A stretch of 64,000 nt of DNA from Planococcus sp. ISL-109 (GTDB taxonomy: Bacteria > Bacillota > Bacilli > Bacillales_A > Planococcaceae), in NCBI RefSeq assembly GCF_018613655.1, contig NZ_JAGGPW010000029.1, forward strand, positions 1 through 64,000, in the 5' to 3' direction. The first letter of the stretch is position 1. Every line of letters starts with the position of its first letter. The position numbers and the translations under genes are program-made. The notes under the pieces are model-generated. The model saw only the letters and a program-made list of their open reading frames with translations. It was not told where the DNA came from and ran no database searches. This document shows, one piece after another, positions 28,948 through 38,054 of this stretch.

Positions 28948-30309
28948 ATGGAAGCATTTACAGAGTTTCTTGGTACGATCAGCGGTTATGTATGGGGACC
29001 GCCGCTTTTAATTCTCCTAGTGGGGACAGGGATTTTCCTGACTGTGCGCTTAGGCGTGCTGCAAATACGCATGCTGCCATATGCATTAAAGCTGACATTC
29101 AGCAAAAATCCCGATAAAGATGCACAAGGAGATATTTCCCATTTCCAGGCATTATCCACGGCAATGGCTGCTACAGTCGGGACAGGGAATATCGTCGGGG
29201 TTGCAACAGCGGTCATTCTCGGCGGCCCGGGAGCTGTCTTCTGGATGTGGTTTTCTGCATTCTTCGGGATGGCGACAAAATACGGCGAGGCGGTTCTAGC
29301 CGTCAAATACCGCGTCGTCGATTCAAGAGGTCAAATGGCTGGCGGACCGATGTATTACCTCGAACACGGATTGAAACAAAAATGGCTCGCGGTCTTGTTT
29401 GCGATATTCGGCTCTATTGCAGCATTCGGTATCGGTAACGGCACGCAGTCCAACTCTGTGGCATCCGTCGTGCGCGATACATTTTCTGTGCCAACGTGGA
29501 TTACCGGAATCATCTTAACAATCTTTGCCGCTGTCGTTATCATCGGCGGAATCAAAACGATCGGAAAAGTGACAGCATTTTTCGTTCCATTCATGGCCTT
29601 ATTCTATATTATTGCCGGAATCATCATCATGATCCTCAACATGGACCTTATCCCTGCTGCGCTTGGAACGATTTTCAGTGCCGCCTTTACGGGTGAAGCA
29701 GCAGCCGGCGGTGCTATCGGTGCCGCAATCCGCTACGGTGTTGCACGAGGCGTCTTCTCAAACGAAGCCGGCCTTGGATCTGCACCTATTGCGGCGGCAG
29801 CGGCGAAAACCGATATGCCAGGGCGCCAGGCTTTAGTATCAATGACGCAAGTATTTTTTGATACTTTGATCATCTGTTCGATCACCGGTATCACCATCGT
29901 CATGTCCGGTTTGTATTTGGATGACACCCTTCAAGGTGCGGCCCTTACAACAGCTGCATTCGAGCAGTTCCTAGGCGGGGCAGGCCCGATCATCGTAGCA
30001 GTCGGCCTGATTTTCTTCGCTTCTTCGACCATTATCGGCTGGTCCTATTACGGCGAAAAATGTTTCCAATATTTGTTCAAAAATCCAAGCTGGCTTATAG
30101 TTTACCGCATCGCCTTTGTTGCTATGGTATTTGTCGGGGCGACGGTATCACTTGATGTCATCTGGACATTCTCCGATGTGATGAATGGCTTGATGGCCTT
30201 CCCGAACTTGATTGGCCTTCTCGGCCTGTCCGGTGTCATCGTCTATGAGACGAAGAGAATCAACGCAAAAATCAAGGAAGAGAAAGAAGAAGCCCGTTCT
30301 CGTAATTGA
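28948..30309 (+). CDS. alanine/glycine:cation symporter (AGCS family)
   Basis: A 453-residue sodium-coupled amino acid carrier with about ten membrane segments. The family signature is visible as ALSTAMAATVGTGNIVGVATA near 68-88, with the GGPGAVFWMW and GGGAMYY-like MAGGPMYYLE blocks following, and FSNEAGLGSAPIAAAAA around 271-287. AAAGGGGGAG precedes the ATG. It stands alone; yfkK follows by 58 nt. D/L-alanine or glycine is the likely substrate. Confidence 0.92.
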   Translation: MEAFTEFLGTISGYVWGPPLLILLVGTGIFLTVRLGVLQIRMLPYALKLTFSKNPDKDAQGDISHFQALSTAMAATVGTGNIVGVATAVILGGPGAVFWMWFSAFFGMATKYGEAVLAVKYRVVDSRGQMAGGPMYYLEHGLKQKWLAVLFAIFGSIAAFGIGNGTQSNSVASVVRDTFSVPTWITGIILTIFAAVVIIGGIKTIGKVTAFFVPFMALFYIIAGIIIMILNMDLIPAALGTIFSAAFTGEAAAGGAIGAAIRYGVARGVFSNEAGLGSAPIAAAAAKTDMPGRQALVSMTQVFFDTLIICSITGITIVMSGLYLDDTLQGAALTTAAFEQFLGGAGPIIVAVGLIFFASSTIIGWSYYGEKCFQYLFKNPSWLIVYRIAFVAMVFVGATVSLDVIWTFSDVMNGLMAFPNLIGLLGLSGVIVYETKRINAKIKEEKEEARSRN

Positions 30310-30367
30310 CATTCCATTTGAATAATGAAATGATAAAGTATACCCACCCGAAAGGCAGGAATAAATC

Positions 30368-30589
30368 ATGGATTTATCCAAAAAATCACCTGAGAATGTC
30401 GATTTTATGATCGAGGAAATAAAGACGAAATTGCGCATGGTCAATGTGGATGCGATGAAAGCTGAGCATTTCAATACCTCTGAATATGAAGACTTGCGTG
30501 AACTTTACGAAATGGTTAAAGGACGCAGTAATTTCAGCCCGAACGAAATGCAGGCCATCGCCTCTGAGCTTGGTTCATTGCGCAAATAA
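30368..30589 (+). CDS. yfkK: UPF0435/DUF1128 protein YfkK
   Basis: A 73-residue protein close to B. subtilis Yfk[20 protein letters not shown] start, [18 protein letters not shown] and [14 protein letters not shown]. Soluble and helical. It has an AGGAA ribosome site and ends at a strong terminator. Function unknown. Confidence 0.9.
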   Translation: MDLSKKSPENVDFMIEEIKTKLRMVNVDAMKAEHFNTSEYEDLRELYEMVKGRSNFSPNEMQAIASELGSLRK

Positions 30590-30591
30590 GG

Positions 30592-30625
30592 AAAGCCCTG
30601 AAGCAGCTGCTTCAGGGCTTTTTCT
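30592..30625 (+). terminator. terminator after yfkK
   Basis: Stem AAAGCCCTGAAGC / GCTTCAGGGCTTT with T tract. Confidence 0.9.
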
Positions 30626-30712
30626 TATGGCTGGTTAGGACGCGCTCCCACTCCACATATGCATGGTAATTGAATGAGTCCGTAAGCCTCATTCATTCAT
30701 TCTCTGCAGCTT

Positions 30713-30897
30713 GCAGCCGCTGCGCAGTCGGCTTATGCCTGTCGGAGCTTAACGGGCGCTTTCGCTTTTCTTTTAGTCTAGCTTCGGCAGCCAGATTCTC
30801 GGGGCATAAGTCAACTGCCTTGTGCGGCAAAAGGCGCCGCTTCGGGAACTCGTCTTATGCCTGTCGAGCCATAACGGCCACTTCAGCTTTTCTTTTC
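30713..30897 (-). repeat. Bacillales-type intergenic repeat, one full and one partial copy in tandem
   Basis: Two related tracts, 30732-30775 and 30854-30897, share CTTATGCCTGTCG and GCTTTTCTTTT with scattered changes. The full unit (30777-30897) begins TCTAGCTTCGGCAGCC and includes AAGTCAACTGCCTTGTGCGG, a pattern I recall as abundant between genes in Bacillus and relatives. It overlaps the end of the methyltransferase gene and provides its stop. The rest of 30626-30712 shows nothing coding. Confidence 0.6.
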
Positions 30898-31869
30898 ATA
30901 TTGAACGATGTACCAGCCGCCTTCTTTGATGACGGTGCGCAGGCTGAGGAAATCGAGTCCGGATTCTTCTCCCCATTCAATGAGCTCTTCGCGTTTCGGC
31001 AACCGGTAGAGATTGTCGAAAGAGGAAAAGAAGCTGTTGAACACGTTGGCGAACGGCGTGCTGTCCGGTCCTCCGGCAATCGGCGTGACAATCGATAAGA
31101 CGCCTCCGTCAGCCAGCCAACTGCTGAGTTCCTTGAATAAGGCTTGGCGCTTTTCGAGCGGAATATAATGCAGGACATTGTTGAGCATGATCATGTCCTG
31201 TGGTGATTCTGGCGTGTAATCCCAAAGGTCTGCCTGTTCGATCGAAATATTCTTTCGTCCTTTGGTCAAAGCTTTGGCCGTATCGACGACTTCTTTGCTG
31301 ATTTCAATTCCCGTGAACTGCGTAGAAGGGAATTTTTGTGCCAGTTTTTTTATGTAGCCCCCTTCTCCGCATCCAATATCGAGAACGCGACGGCACTTTT
31401 TCTCTTTCAACCGAGCAGCCATTTTCGGATACGCCAATACTTCCAGCAGCCGGCTTGTTTCAGCGACAGTCGGCGCATGCTCGTCTTCGTTAAAGTGGAG
31501 GCGATTTTTGCTGCGCATCATTTTCGGATATTCCAAAAGTGTCGGAATGTGCAGCTCCATCATTTCCTTCAGTAACACACCCGATGAATTATTGCCTTTG
31601 GATTTCGGCAGTTTCCACCTGTTCTTCAGTTGATAGCGGTTGCGGCCGACTTCTTTCAAGTAGCCGATGGAAACACCGACTGCTACCCATTGCGCCAGCA
31701 ATTGCTCGTCGAGATCGAGTGCATCCGCCACATCAAACTGTGTCACCGGCCGTTCGAATGCTTTGTATAAATCCATCTCATAGCCGACATACGCATGCCA
31801 GCTGTATAAGAAGGGCTCGTTGCGTTTCATATAAGTACGGGCTTTCACCATTTTCATTATGTCTATCAT
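30883..31869 (-). CDS. class I SAM-dependent methyltransferase with N-terminal helical domain
   Basis: A 328-residue methyltransferase. Residues 1-90 form a helical, winged-helix-like domain (VTQFDVADALDLDEQLLAQW) as in dimerising small-molecule O-methyltransferases. The SAM-binding loop VLDIGCGEGG is at about 162-171, the acidic residue in FTGIEIS follows, and NNVLHYIPLEKRQ sits in motif IV. The ATG overlaps the stop of the FAD monooxygenase gene (ATGA) with GGAGGG 6 nt upstream, so the pair is translationally coupled. The final residues YEKKS and the stop lie in a repeat element. A role tailoring the monooxygenase product is inferred. Confidence 0.8.
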   Translation of the reverse strand: MIDIMKMVKARTYMKRNEPFLYSWHAYVGYEMDLYKAFERPVTQFDVADALDLDEQLLAQWVAVGVSIGYLKEVGRNRYQLKNRWKLPKSKGNNSSGVLLKEMMELHIPTLLEYPKMMRSKNRLHFNEDEHAPTVAETSRLLEVLAYPKMAARLKEKKCRRVLDIGCGEGGYIKKLAQKFPSTQFTGIEISKEVVDTAKALTKGRKNISIEQADLWDYTPESPQDMIMLNNVLHYIPLEKRQALFKELSSWLADGGVLSIVTPIAGGPDSTPFANVFNSFFSSFDNLYRLPKREELIEWGEESGLDFLSLRTVIKEGGWYIVQYEKKS

Positions 31870-33173
31870 ATTAGTCCCTCCACTTTCCACGGGTAATCAT
31901 CTTCGGGTTTGTAATATTTCAGTTCCTTCGTGTCTTCCGCCAATTCCTTTGCTCGAACCGGCATGAACCCTCCTTGGATAAAGCGGTCGCGGACATTTTC
32001 TTTCCACAAACCGAGCCCTGAAACGTTAAGCATCTGCTTGAAGTGAAGAATCGGATCTTCCTCCATCCGCTCGAACGTCCGCTGGCGCAAATAACTGACC
32101 GGGCGATACGGGAACGAATACGCGAGTGCCGCCAAATGGCTCAACTGGATGACATGGTCTGCCCGGCGATAGCGCACTTTTTCGTACCATTCGAGGTTTG
32201 CCGGATTATTCTTTTCTTCCGTGAGGATATCTGCAGCGAGTTCTCCGAGCACATCTGCATCCTGTATCGCCATATTCATGCCTTCTCCCGCCATCGGATG
32301 AACAGCATGTGCTGCATCGCCGATAATCGCTTTATTGCCTTTGACGTACGATTCTGCATGATACATGATCGGAATCATCAGCTGGATTTTTTTCCAGTCC
32401 GTCAGCCGCTGGACATAGCCGTCCACAACCGGTGCCAAATCGGTATAGAGTTTGTGGAAATGGCTGATTGGCTTTTCTTTTAAAGTTTTATAATCTCCCT
32501 GCGGAATCAAATAAACGCTGCGCACTTGATTATCGGGAAGCGGGAACAATCCAAGAAAGCGGTTATACGTTGAAATGATTTTGCCGTCTGTGAAATTTTC
32601 CGCACGTGGAAACGTGACAGTCAGGAAATGGTGGTTATATGTCGTTTGCTTTACTTCGATCTCCATCGTTTTTCTCGTAACCGAAGAACGCCCTTCCGCC
32701 CCGAAGAAATACTTGGCTTCCACTTCAAATTTTTCCGTGCCTTTTTGGAGGATAGCCGTATTTTCTGTATAGCCTTTGCAAGCTGTGCCTTTTAAATAAT
32801 GGAAGTTTTCATATTCAGAAGCTGCTTTTCGAATGATGGTTTTCAGCTCTTCGTGATGGATCATATAAGCAGCATTATATTTTCCTGGTAAGACACTGTA
32901 ATCCATAAACGATTGGTCTTTTACTTTCAGCGAACTCGACAGCTCGAGCATGTCGAGCACTTTGATTTCGTTGGACCGGTCGCAAATCGATTCATAGACG
33001 CCAAGGCCATCAAAAATCTGCATGCTCTTCGGCTGTAGTAATTCCCCTTTATATGTCGGTGACCTGACAGCCATCCGTTCCGCGAGTATGACGTCAAAGC
33101 CGCGCCGAACCAATTTCAATGCGAGCGTTAACCCGCCTACACCTCCGCCGCCGATGAACACATCCGTTTTCAT
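31866..33173 (-). CDS. FAD-dependent aromatic-type monooxygenase
   Basis: A 435-residue flavoprotein of the UbiH/PHBH (FAD_binding_3) family. The dinucleotide motif GGGGVGG is at 8-14, the second FAD motif GDAAHAVHPMAGEGMNMAIQD around 286-306, and an LQPKSMQIFDGLGV segment near 47-60. Such enzymes hydroxylate aromatic or polyene substrates using NAD(P)H and O2. ATG 33173 lies 9 nt after GGAG; a TTG three codons earlier is too near. It is followed, overlapping, by a methyltransferase; the pair looks like a hydroxylation-methylation module. No polyketide synthase or carotenoid gene lies beside it. Confidence 0.82.
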   Translation of the reverse strand: MKTDVFIGGGGVGGLTLALKLVRRGFDVILAERMAVRSPTYKGELLQPKSMQIFDGLGVYESICDRSNEIKVLDMLELSSSLKVKDQSFMDYSVLPGKYNAAYMIHHEELKTIIRKAASEYENFHYLKGTACKGYTENTAILQKGTEKFEVEAKYFFGAEGRSSVTRKTMEIEVKQTTYNHHFLTVTFPRAENFTDGKIISTYNRFLGLFPLPDNQVRSVYLIPQGDYKTLKEKPISHFHKLYTDLAPVVDGYVQRLTDWKKIQLMIPIMYHAESYVKGNKAIIGDAAHAVHPMAGEGMNMAIQDADVLGELAADILTEEKNNPANLEWYEKVRYRRADHVIQLSHLAALAYSFPYRPVSYLRQRTFERMEEDPILHFKQMLNVSGLGLWKENVRDRFIQGGFMPVRAKELAEDTKELKYYKPEDDYPWKVEGLI

Positions 33174-33242
33174 GAGCTTCAACTCCTTGACATTCCTTAC
33201 CCTGAAACAGAGTTCATGAAAACCGAAGAAACGGCAAATGAC

Positions 33243-33271
33243 AAAAAAAAGACTCCCTAGGGGTCTTTTTT
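33243..33271 (-). terminator. terminator after psuG
   Basis: Short stem GAC(C)CC / GG(G)AGTC around CTAG with long A and T tracts on either side. Weak stem, strong T tract. Confidence 0.55.
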
Positions 33272-33283
33272 CACAAATTGTTC

Positions 33284-34195
33284 TTAAAGCGCTTGGTATG
33301 CAGCTGCAAGCTGTGCGCCGACTTTGGCATTGTGCTTGACGAGCTCGATATTGGCGACCAAGCTTTTGCCTTTTGTTAGTTCCTTTATTTTGCCGAGCAA
33401 GAACGGTGTCACTTCTTTTCCGCTGATGCCATTTGTGTTTGCTTTTGCCATCGCCTGTTCGATGATTTGGTCGATAAAGGCTTTATCGAGGGCATGTTCT
33501 TCGGGGATCGGGTTGGCGATGACGGCGCCGCCTTTTAACCCTAATGTCCATTGCGCTTTCAGGATGCGCGCAAGTTCTTCAGTCGATTCCGAACCGTAGC
33601 TTAAGGCGAAGCCGCTGTTGCGTGTGTAGAATGCTGGCATCTCGTCCGTTTGATAACCGATCACCGGCACTCCCTTCGTTTCTAAATATTCCAAGGTGAG
33701 CCCGATATCCAAAATTGATTTTGCACCGGCACAGACGACCGCGACACCTGTATTCGAAAGTTCTTCCAAATCGGCGGAAATATCCATCGTCGCTTCCGCT
33801 CCGCGGTGAACGCCGCCGATGCCGCCTGTGGCAAACACCCGGATGCCGGCAAGCTCCGCACAAATCATCGTTGCTGCGACTGTAGTCGCCCCGATTTTTT
33901 TCGTTGCGAGCAATTGACCGATGTCGCGGCGGGAAACTTTCGCCACGTCCGGTGAATTGCCGAGCAATTCCAGTTCCTCTTCGGACAAACCGATGTTGAT
34001 GCGCCCATCCATCAACGCAATCGTCGCCGGCACTGCACCATAGTCGCGGACAATTTGCTCGACTTCGCGTGCTGTTTCGACATTTTGTGGATACGGCATG
34101 CCGTGGGAGATGATCGTCGATTCCAATGCAACAATCGGTTTTTTCTGGTCTATGGCTTCCTGTACTTCTGTTGAATAACTGATCATATCTATCAT
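33284..34195 (-). CDS. psuG: pseudouridine-5'-phosphate glycosidase
   Basis: A 303-residue enzyme that splits pseudouridine 5'-phosphate into uracil and ribose 5-phosphate. Family blocks: [17 protein letters not shown] (24-40), [15 protein letters not shown] (56-70), [29 protein letters not shown] near 120 and [15 protein letters not shown] near 180. Its ATG overlaps the stop of the upstream kinase gene by 4 nt, with GGAGG 7 nt before. Kinase plus glycosidase make a complete pseudouridine breakdown route. Confidence 0.94.
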   Translation of the reverse strand: MIDMISYSTEVQEAIDQKKPIVALESTIISHGMPYPQNVETAREVEQIVRDYGAVPATIALMDGRINIGLSEEELELLGNSPDVAKVSRRDIGQLLATKKIGATTVAATMICAELAGIRVFATGGIGGVHRGAEATMDISADLEELSNTGVAVVCAGAKSILDIGLTLEYLETKGVPVIGYQTDEMPAFYTRNSGFALSYGSESTEELARILKAQWTLGLKGGAVIANPIPEEHALDKAFIDQIIEQAMAKANTNGISGKEVTPFLLGKIKELTKGKSLVANIELVKHNAKVGAQLAAAYQAL

Positions 34196-35286
34196 ATTAA
34201 TTCCTCCAATTCATTAGTTAACAGCGTTTCGTTCAATTCTGGGCGTACGGTCTGTGCGCTGTCGAGCGTTTTGGCTGCGTTGACCATGCCCAACCGCACC
34301 GCTTGTGTAAAACCGTATCCCGATAGACACCCGTGCAGCAGTCCGCCCGTAAAGGCATCTCCTGCGCCTGTTACATCTTCCACACGCTGCGTTTCGATTG
34401 CTTTGAAATGGGCAATGCCTTCACCGTTTCCAGCCATTGCCCCGTCTTTTCCTCCGGTCACCACGACCGCCCCCGCTCCCTGTTGGAGCAGCAGTTCGAC
34501 AGAGCGCCTCCAGTCTGCTTCATCAGTGATTGAAAGGCCAAGCCGCAGAGCTGCTTCGTCGCGGTTTAAAATCAACCAGGAAATGCCGGTCAGGCTTTCT
34601 CCGAGGCGGTCCATTTTCGGAGCCGATACAGGAATGACGGCAACCGGCACTCGAGCGGATGATGCCAAGTCCTGTAAATAGCGCACCGTTTCTTTCGGGC
34701 AATTCAAATCAACGATCAACAGTTTTGCGTGCATCAATTTCGCCCGGTGCGGCTCAAGGTAAGCGGGTGTCAATTCACTGTAGATGTCCATATCAGCAAG
34801 CGCCAAAGTCATCTCGCCGTCCGGCTCCAAAACGGCGGTGTAGCTGCCGGTAACGCCGTGCGCTATATTTTTCGTCAGCGCCGTATCCATGAATGCTGCA
34901 GAAGCTTCTTCGATAAAGCGCCATTCAGGGTCATCCCCCGCTACTGTGATTAACTGGACTTTATGTCCAAGCCGCCCGATATTTTCTGCGATGTTGCGCG
35001 CGACTCCCCCGACGCTCCTTGTTACTGTTGCCGGATTCGACGTACCGGGTACAGACGTCGCCTTCAGGTGGAATTTGCGGTCGACATTCGCGCCGCCGAT
35101 ACACAGGATCGCATCTTCTTCCGGCAGCACATACGCTCTTCCGACAATCCGCCCCTGCTTGATCAAGCCGGATATCAAATTGGCCAGTGACGGCCGTGAA
35201 ATGCCTAAAGCATCGGCCATTTCCTGCTGGGACATATACGGATTTCGTTCGATCAGCGTCAGGATTTCCTGTTCCTTCCGGGTCAT
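34192..35286 (-). CDS. psuK: PfkB-family pseudouridine kinase with N-terminal winged helix
   Basis: A 364-residue protein. Residues 1-50 are a winged helix-turn-helix ([27 protein letters not shown]...), followed by a ribokinase-like domain with GGANVDRKF near 61-69, [17 protein letters not shown] and the anion-hole/catalytic motif [12 protein letters not shown] near 310-321 (Asp before AFTGG is the base). Pairing with psuG indicates pseudouridine as substrate. The DNA-binding domain suggests autoregulation; a palindrome lies just upstream. ATG 35286 follows GGAGGG; longer readings run through the promoter. Confidence 0.9.
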   Translation of the reverse strand: MTRKEQEILTLIERNPYMSQQEMADALGISRPSLANLISGLIKQGRIVGRAYVLPEEDAILCIGGANVDRKFHLKATSVPGTSNPATVTRSVGGVARNIAENIGRLGHKVQLITVAGDDPEWRFIEEASAAFMDTALTKNIAHGVTGSYTAVLEPDGEMTLALADMDIYSELTPAYLEPHRAKLMHAKLLIVDLNCPKETVRYLQDLASSARVPVAVIPVSAPKMDRLGESLTGISWLILNRDEAALRLGLSITDEADWRRSVELLLQQGAGAVVVTGGKDGAMAGNGEGIAHFKAIETQRVEDVTGAGDAFTGGLLHGCLSGYGFTQAVRLGMVNAAKTLDSAQTVRPELNETLLTNELEELI

Positions 35287-35304
35287 AGGATTCCCTCCTT
35301 TTCT

Positions 35305-35331
35305 AAACTTTTGTTTATATAATAAACTTTT
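35305..35331. promoter_or_regulatory. palindrome upstream of psuK
   Basis: GTTTAT-ATA-ATAAAC (35313-35327) is a 6-3-6 inverted repeat, flanked by direct repeats AAACTTT at 35305 and 35325. It sits 27-41 bp before the psuK start, a plausible operator for the winged-helix domain of PsuK. Confidence 0.45.
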
Positions 35332-35434
35332 ATAATAAATAATGCAAATCATTTTTCCTCACCACTCTGTCTTCTATTGCGCTTTCTGTTTGAATATTGC
35401 TACTATAGAAAAGATGAGAGGAGTGTTTTTGAAA

Positions 35435-36667
35435 ATGTCCACATTTGAAGAAAAGTTATCCCGTTACGCTGAATTAGCTGTAAAAGTAGGTGTCAATATT
35501 CAGCCTGATCAAAAATTGTATATTGCGGCTTCTATAGATGCAGCACCCTTCGTTCGATTGATTGTCAAAAAAGCCTATGAAGAAGGTGCAAGACAGGTTT
35601 TCGTCGATTGGAGCGATGATGCCATCTCCCGTACCCGCTTTGAAAAAGCACCGGAAGATTCGTTTACCGAGTTTCCTGCATGGAAAGTGCAAGAGCGCGA
35701 GCAGCTGGCCGAACAAGGCGCAGCATTCATCAGCGTTGTTTCGCAAAGCCCGGACCTATTGAAAGGGATCGATTCAAAGCGCATCGCCGCGTCACAAAAA
35801 GCTGCCGGACAAGCACTCAACAAATACCGCCAATACGTGCAATCCGATAAAATCAGCTGGTCGGTCCTAGCAGCCCCGTCTACAGAATGGGCGAAGAAAG
35901 TATTCCCGGACCTGCCGGAAAACGAGCAAATGGATGCGCTGTGGGAAGCGATTTTCAAAGCTGTCCGTGCGGATCTGGAAGATCCGATCGAAGCATGGCT
36001 CGAGCATGACCGCACGCTCCATACAAAAGTCGATTATTTGAATGGCAAGAAATACGCGAAACTACACTACACCGCACCTGGCACGGACCTTGAAGTGGCC
36101 CTTCCAAAAGGCCATTTGTGGGCTGGCGCCGGTTCCATCAACGAAAAGGGCGATGCGTTCATGGCCAACATGCCGACAGAGGAAGTGTTCACTGTTCCCC
36201 ATAAAGACGACGTCAACGGCTATGTCTCGAGTACGAAACCGTTAAGTTACGGCGGCAATATCATCGATGGCTTTAAGGTGACGTTCAAAGACGGACGCAT
36301 TACAGACGTTGTTGCCGAACAAGGAGAAGAAGTGCTAAAACAATTGGTGGCAACCGACGAAGGCTCCCATCGCCTCGGGGAAGTCGCACTTGTGCCGCAC
36401 CAGTCGCCGATCTCGGATTCCGGCATCCTGTTCTTCAATACACTTTACGATGAAAATGCATCCAACCATTTCGCCATCGGCAGCGCGTATGCTTTCTGCT
36501 TAGAAGGCGGCAAGACGATGTCACCTGATGAACTCCAACAACACGGATTGAACCAAAGCATCACCCACGTCGATTTCATGGTCGGCTCTGCTGATATGGA
36601 TATCGATGGCATCTCAGAAGACGGCTCGCGCGAAGCGATTTTCCGCGGCGGCAACTGGGCATTCTAA
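35435..36667 (+). CDS. M29-family aminopeptidase AmpS (paralogue 1)
   Basis: A 410-residue thermophilic-aminopeptidase-like metallopeptidase (M29). Conserved blocks: FEEKLSRYAELAVKVGVNIQ at the start, HYTAPGTDLEVALPKGHLW near 210-230, MPTEEVFTVPHKDDVNG, GEVALVPHQSPISDSGILFFN with metal-ligand Glu and His, and CLEGGKT. It removes N-terminal residues from peptides in the cytosol. ATG 35435 or the TTG two codons before may be used; GAGAGGAG is at 35415-35423. A second full copy lies at 46634-47857. Divergent from psuK. Confidence 0.9.
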   Translation: MSTFEEKLSRYAELAVKVGVNIQPDQKLYIAASIDAAPFVRLIVKKAYEEGARQVFVDWSDDAISRTRFEKAPEDSFTEFPAWKVQEREQLAEQGAAFISVVSQSPDLLKGIDSKRIAASQKAAGQALNKYRQYVQSDKISWSVLAAPSTEWAKKVFPDLPENEQMDALWEAIFKAVRADLEDPIEAWLEHDRTLHTKVDYLNGKKYAKLHYTAPGTDLEVALPKGHLWAGAGSINEKGDAFMANMPTEEVFTVPHKDDVNGYVSSTKPLSYGGNIIDGFKVTFKDGRITDVVAEQGEEVLKQLVATDEGSHRLGEVALVPHQSPISDSGILFFNTLYDENASNHFAIGSAYAFCLEGGKTMSPDELQQHGLNQSITHVDFMVGSADMDIDGISEDGSREAIFRGGNWAF

Positions 36668-36751
36668 AGGTCGTTAATTCGACACTTAATTTTCTTTAGA
36701 GTTTCATGTATACTGAATATGATAATTACAGTTTAGAGAGGAGTTATCATT

Positions 36752-36892
36752 ATGTTCTACGGTATAACTGTTGTTCTTGGGTTTACGGTCGTAATCTTTA
36801 TATTCTTCTTTACGCTGATGCATTTTATTGGCAAAGTGCTTCGCAGCCACGATGCAGAGCATATCGATCCGTTACCGAAAGAGCGCTACTAA
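36752..36892 (+). CDS. 46-residue single-span membrane protein
   Basis: A short frame with a GAGAGGAG site 9 nt before the ATG. Product begins MFYGITVVLGFTVVIFIFFF, a single hydrophobic span (about 4-27), followed by a charged tail ending LPKERY. It ends directly at a strong terminator, which supports it being a real gene. I do not recognise the family. Located between ampS and the MreB homologue. Confidence 0.65.
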   Translation: MFYGITVVLGFTVVIFIFFFTLMHFIGKVLRSHDAEHIDPLPKERY

Positions 36893-36895
36893 AAA

Positions 36896-36930
36896 AAAGC
36901 TCTGCCTCAACACGAGGCAGAGCTTTTTTC
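36896..36930 (+). terminator. terminator after the 46-residue protein gene
   Basis: Stem AAGCTCTGCCTC / GAGGCAGAGCTT with six T; loop AACAC. Confidence 0.9.
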
Positions 36931-37016
36931 TGTTTTGCAGTGCCACTATCACATCTCCCAGGAAAGTGATAAAATTTGAATAAGCATTGTCCATACCGAT
37001 TAGGAGGAATTCATTC

Positions 37017-38024
37017 ATGTTTTCTGCAACGGATATCGGGATCGATCTCGGTACCGCAAACATTCTTGTTTATACAAAGTCCAAAGGCGTCATCTTTAAC
37101 GAGCCGTCCATTGTAGCGCTCGATGCACGCAGCGGAGCCGTCATCGCAATCGGCACCGAAGCCAAAGCGATGCTCGGCAAGGCACCCGATTCGATTCGCA
37201 TCGTGCGGCCGATGAAAGAAGGCGTCATCGCTGACTTTGACGTCACGCGCGAACTGTTGAAGCTGGTTATGCAAAAGGCATCGAAACAGCTCGGCGGATC
37301 ACTCCGCAAACCGAAAGTCATGGTTTGCACCCCGTCCGGTGCGACAGCGGTTGAACGCCGCGCCATCCATGATGCCGTCAAGCAAAGCGGCGCAAAATCC
37401 GTGCATTTGATCGAAGAAACCGTCGCTGCAGCCATTGGAGCGGACTTGCCGATCACAGAACCAGTCGCGTCGGTTATCGTCGATATCGGCGGCGGTACGA
37501 CCGAAGTGGCGATCATCTCGTTCGGCGGCGTCGTGTCTTCCAGCACGATTAAAATTGCCGGCGACCGGATGGATGAAGACATCATCCAATACGTGCGCAA
37601 GCATTATAATTTGTTGATCGGCGAAAAAACGGCCGAAACGATCAAAAAGGAAATCGGCTATGCCCCGATTCCCCACGAACCGAAAAAGATGAACGTCCGC
37701 GGCCGCGACGTATTGAGCGGATTGCCGAAAACGATTGAACTGAGTTCCGACGAAATGCAAAAAGCGCTGAGCGAATCCTTATCAGCCATTTTGGAATGCA
37801 TCCGCGCCACTTTGGAGAATTGTCCGGCGGAACTGTCCGGCGATATGGTCGACCAAGGCGTCGTCATCTCAGGCGGCGGTGCATTATTAAAAGGATTGCA
37901 GGAATGGCTGACAGAAGAAATTTCTGTACCGGTCCATATCGCACCGGACCCATTGGAATCCGTCGCTATTGGTACCGGGCGGTCGCTCGGCATGATCGAC
38001 CAGCTCGAAAAGATGTCGCGGTAA
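37017..38024 (+). CDS. MreB/Mbl-family actin-like protein
   Basis: A 335-residue bacterial actin that forms membrane-bound filaments guiding sidewall peptidoglycan synthesis. Nucleotide motifs: [14 protein letters not shown] (phosphate 1, 5-18), [16 protein letters not shown] (phosphate 2, about 153-168) and [13 protein letters not shown] (adenosine, about 283-295). The N-terminal MFS and GIDLGTAN are like Mbl and MreBH. It lies outside any mreBCD cluster, so it is an additional paralogue (Mbl- or MreBH-like). ATG 37017 follows AGGAGGAATT; the earlier ATG overlaps that site. Confidence 0.9.
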   Translation: MFSATDIGIDLGTANILVYTKSKGVIFNEPSIVALDARSGAVIAIGTEAKAMLGKAPDSIRIVRPMKEGVIADFDVTRELLKLVMQKASKQLGGSLRKPKVMVCTPSGATAVERRAIHDAVKQSGAKSVHLIEETVAAAIGADLPITEPVASVIVDIGGGTTEVAIISFGGVVSSSTIKIAGDRMDEDIIQYVRKHYNLLIGEKTAETIKKEIGYAPIPHEPKKMNVRGRDVLSGLPKTIELSSDEMQKALSESLSAILECIRATLENCPAELSGDMVDQGVVISGGGALLKGLQEWLTEEISVPVHIAPDPLESVAIGTGRSLGMIDQLEKMSR

Positions 38025-38054
38025 TTAATCAAATCACCTCAAGGAGGAACTAGT

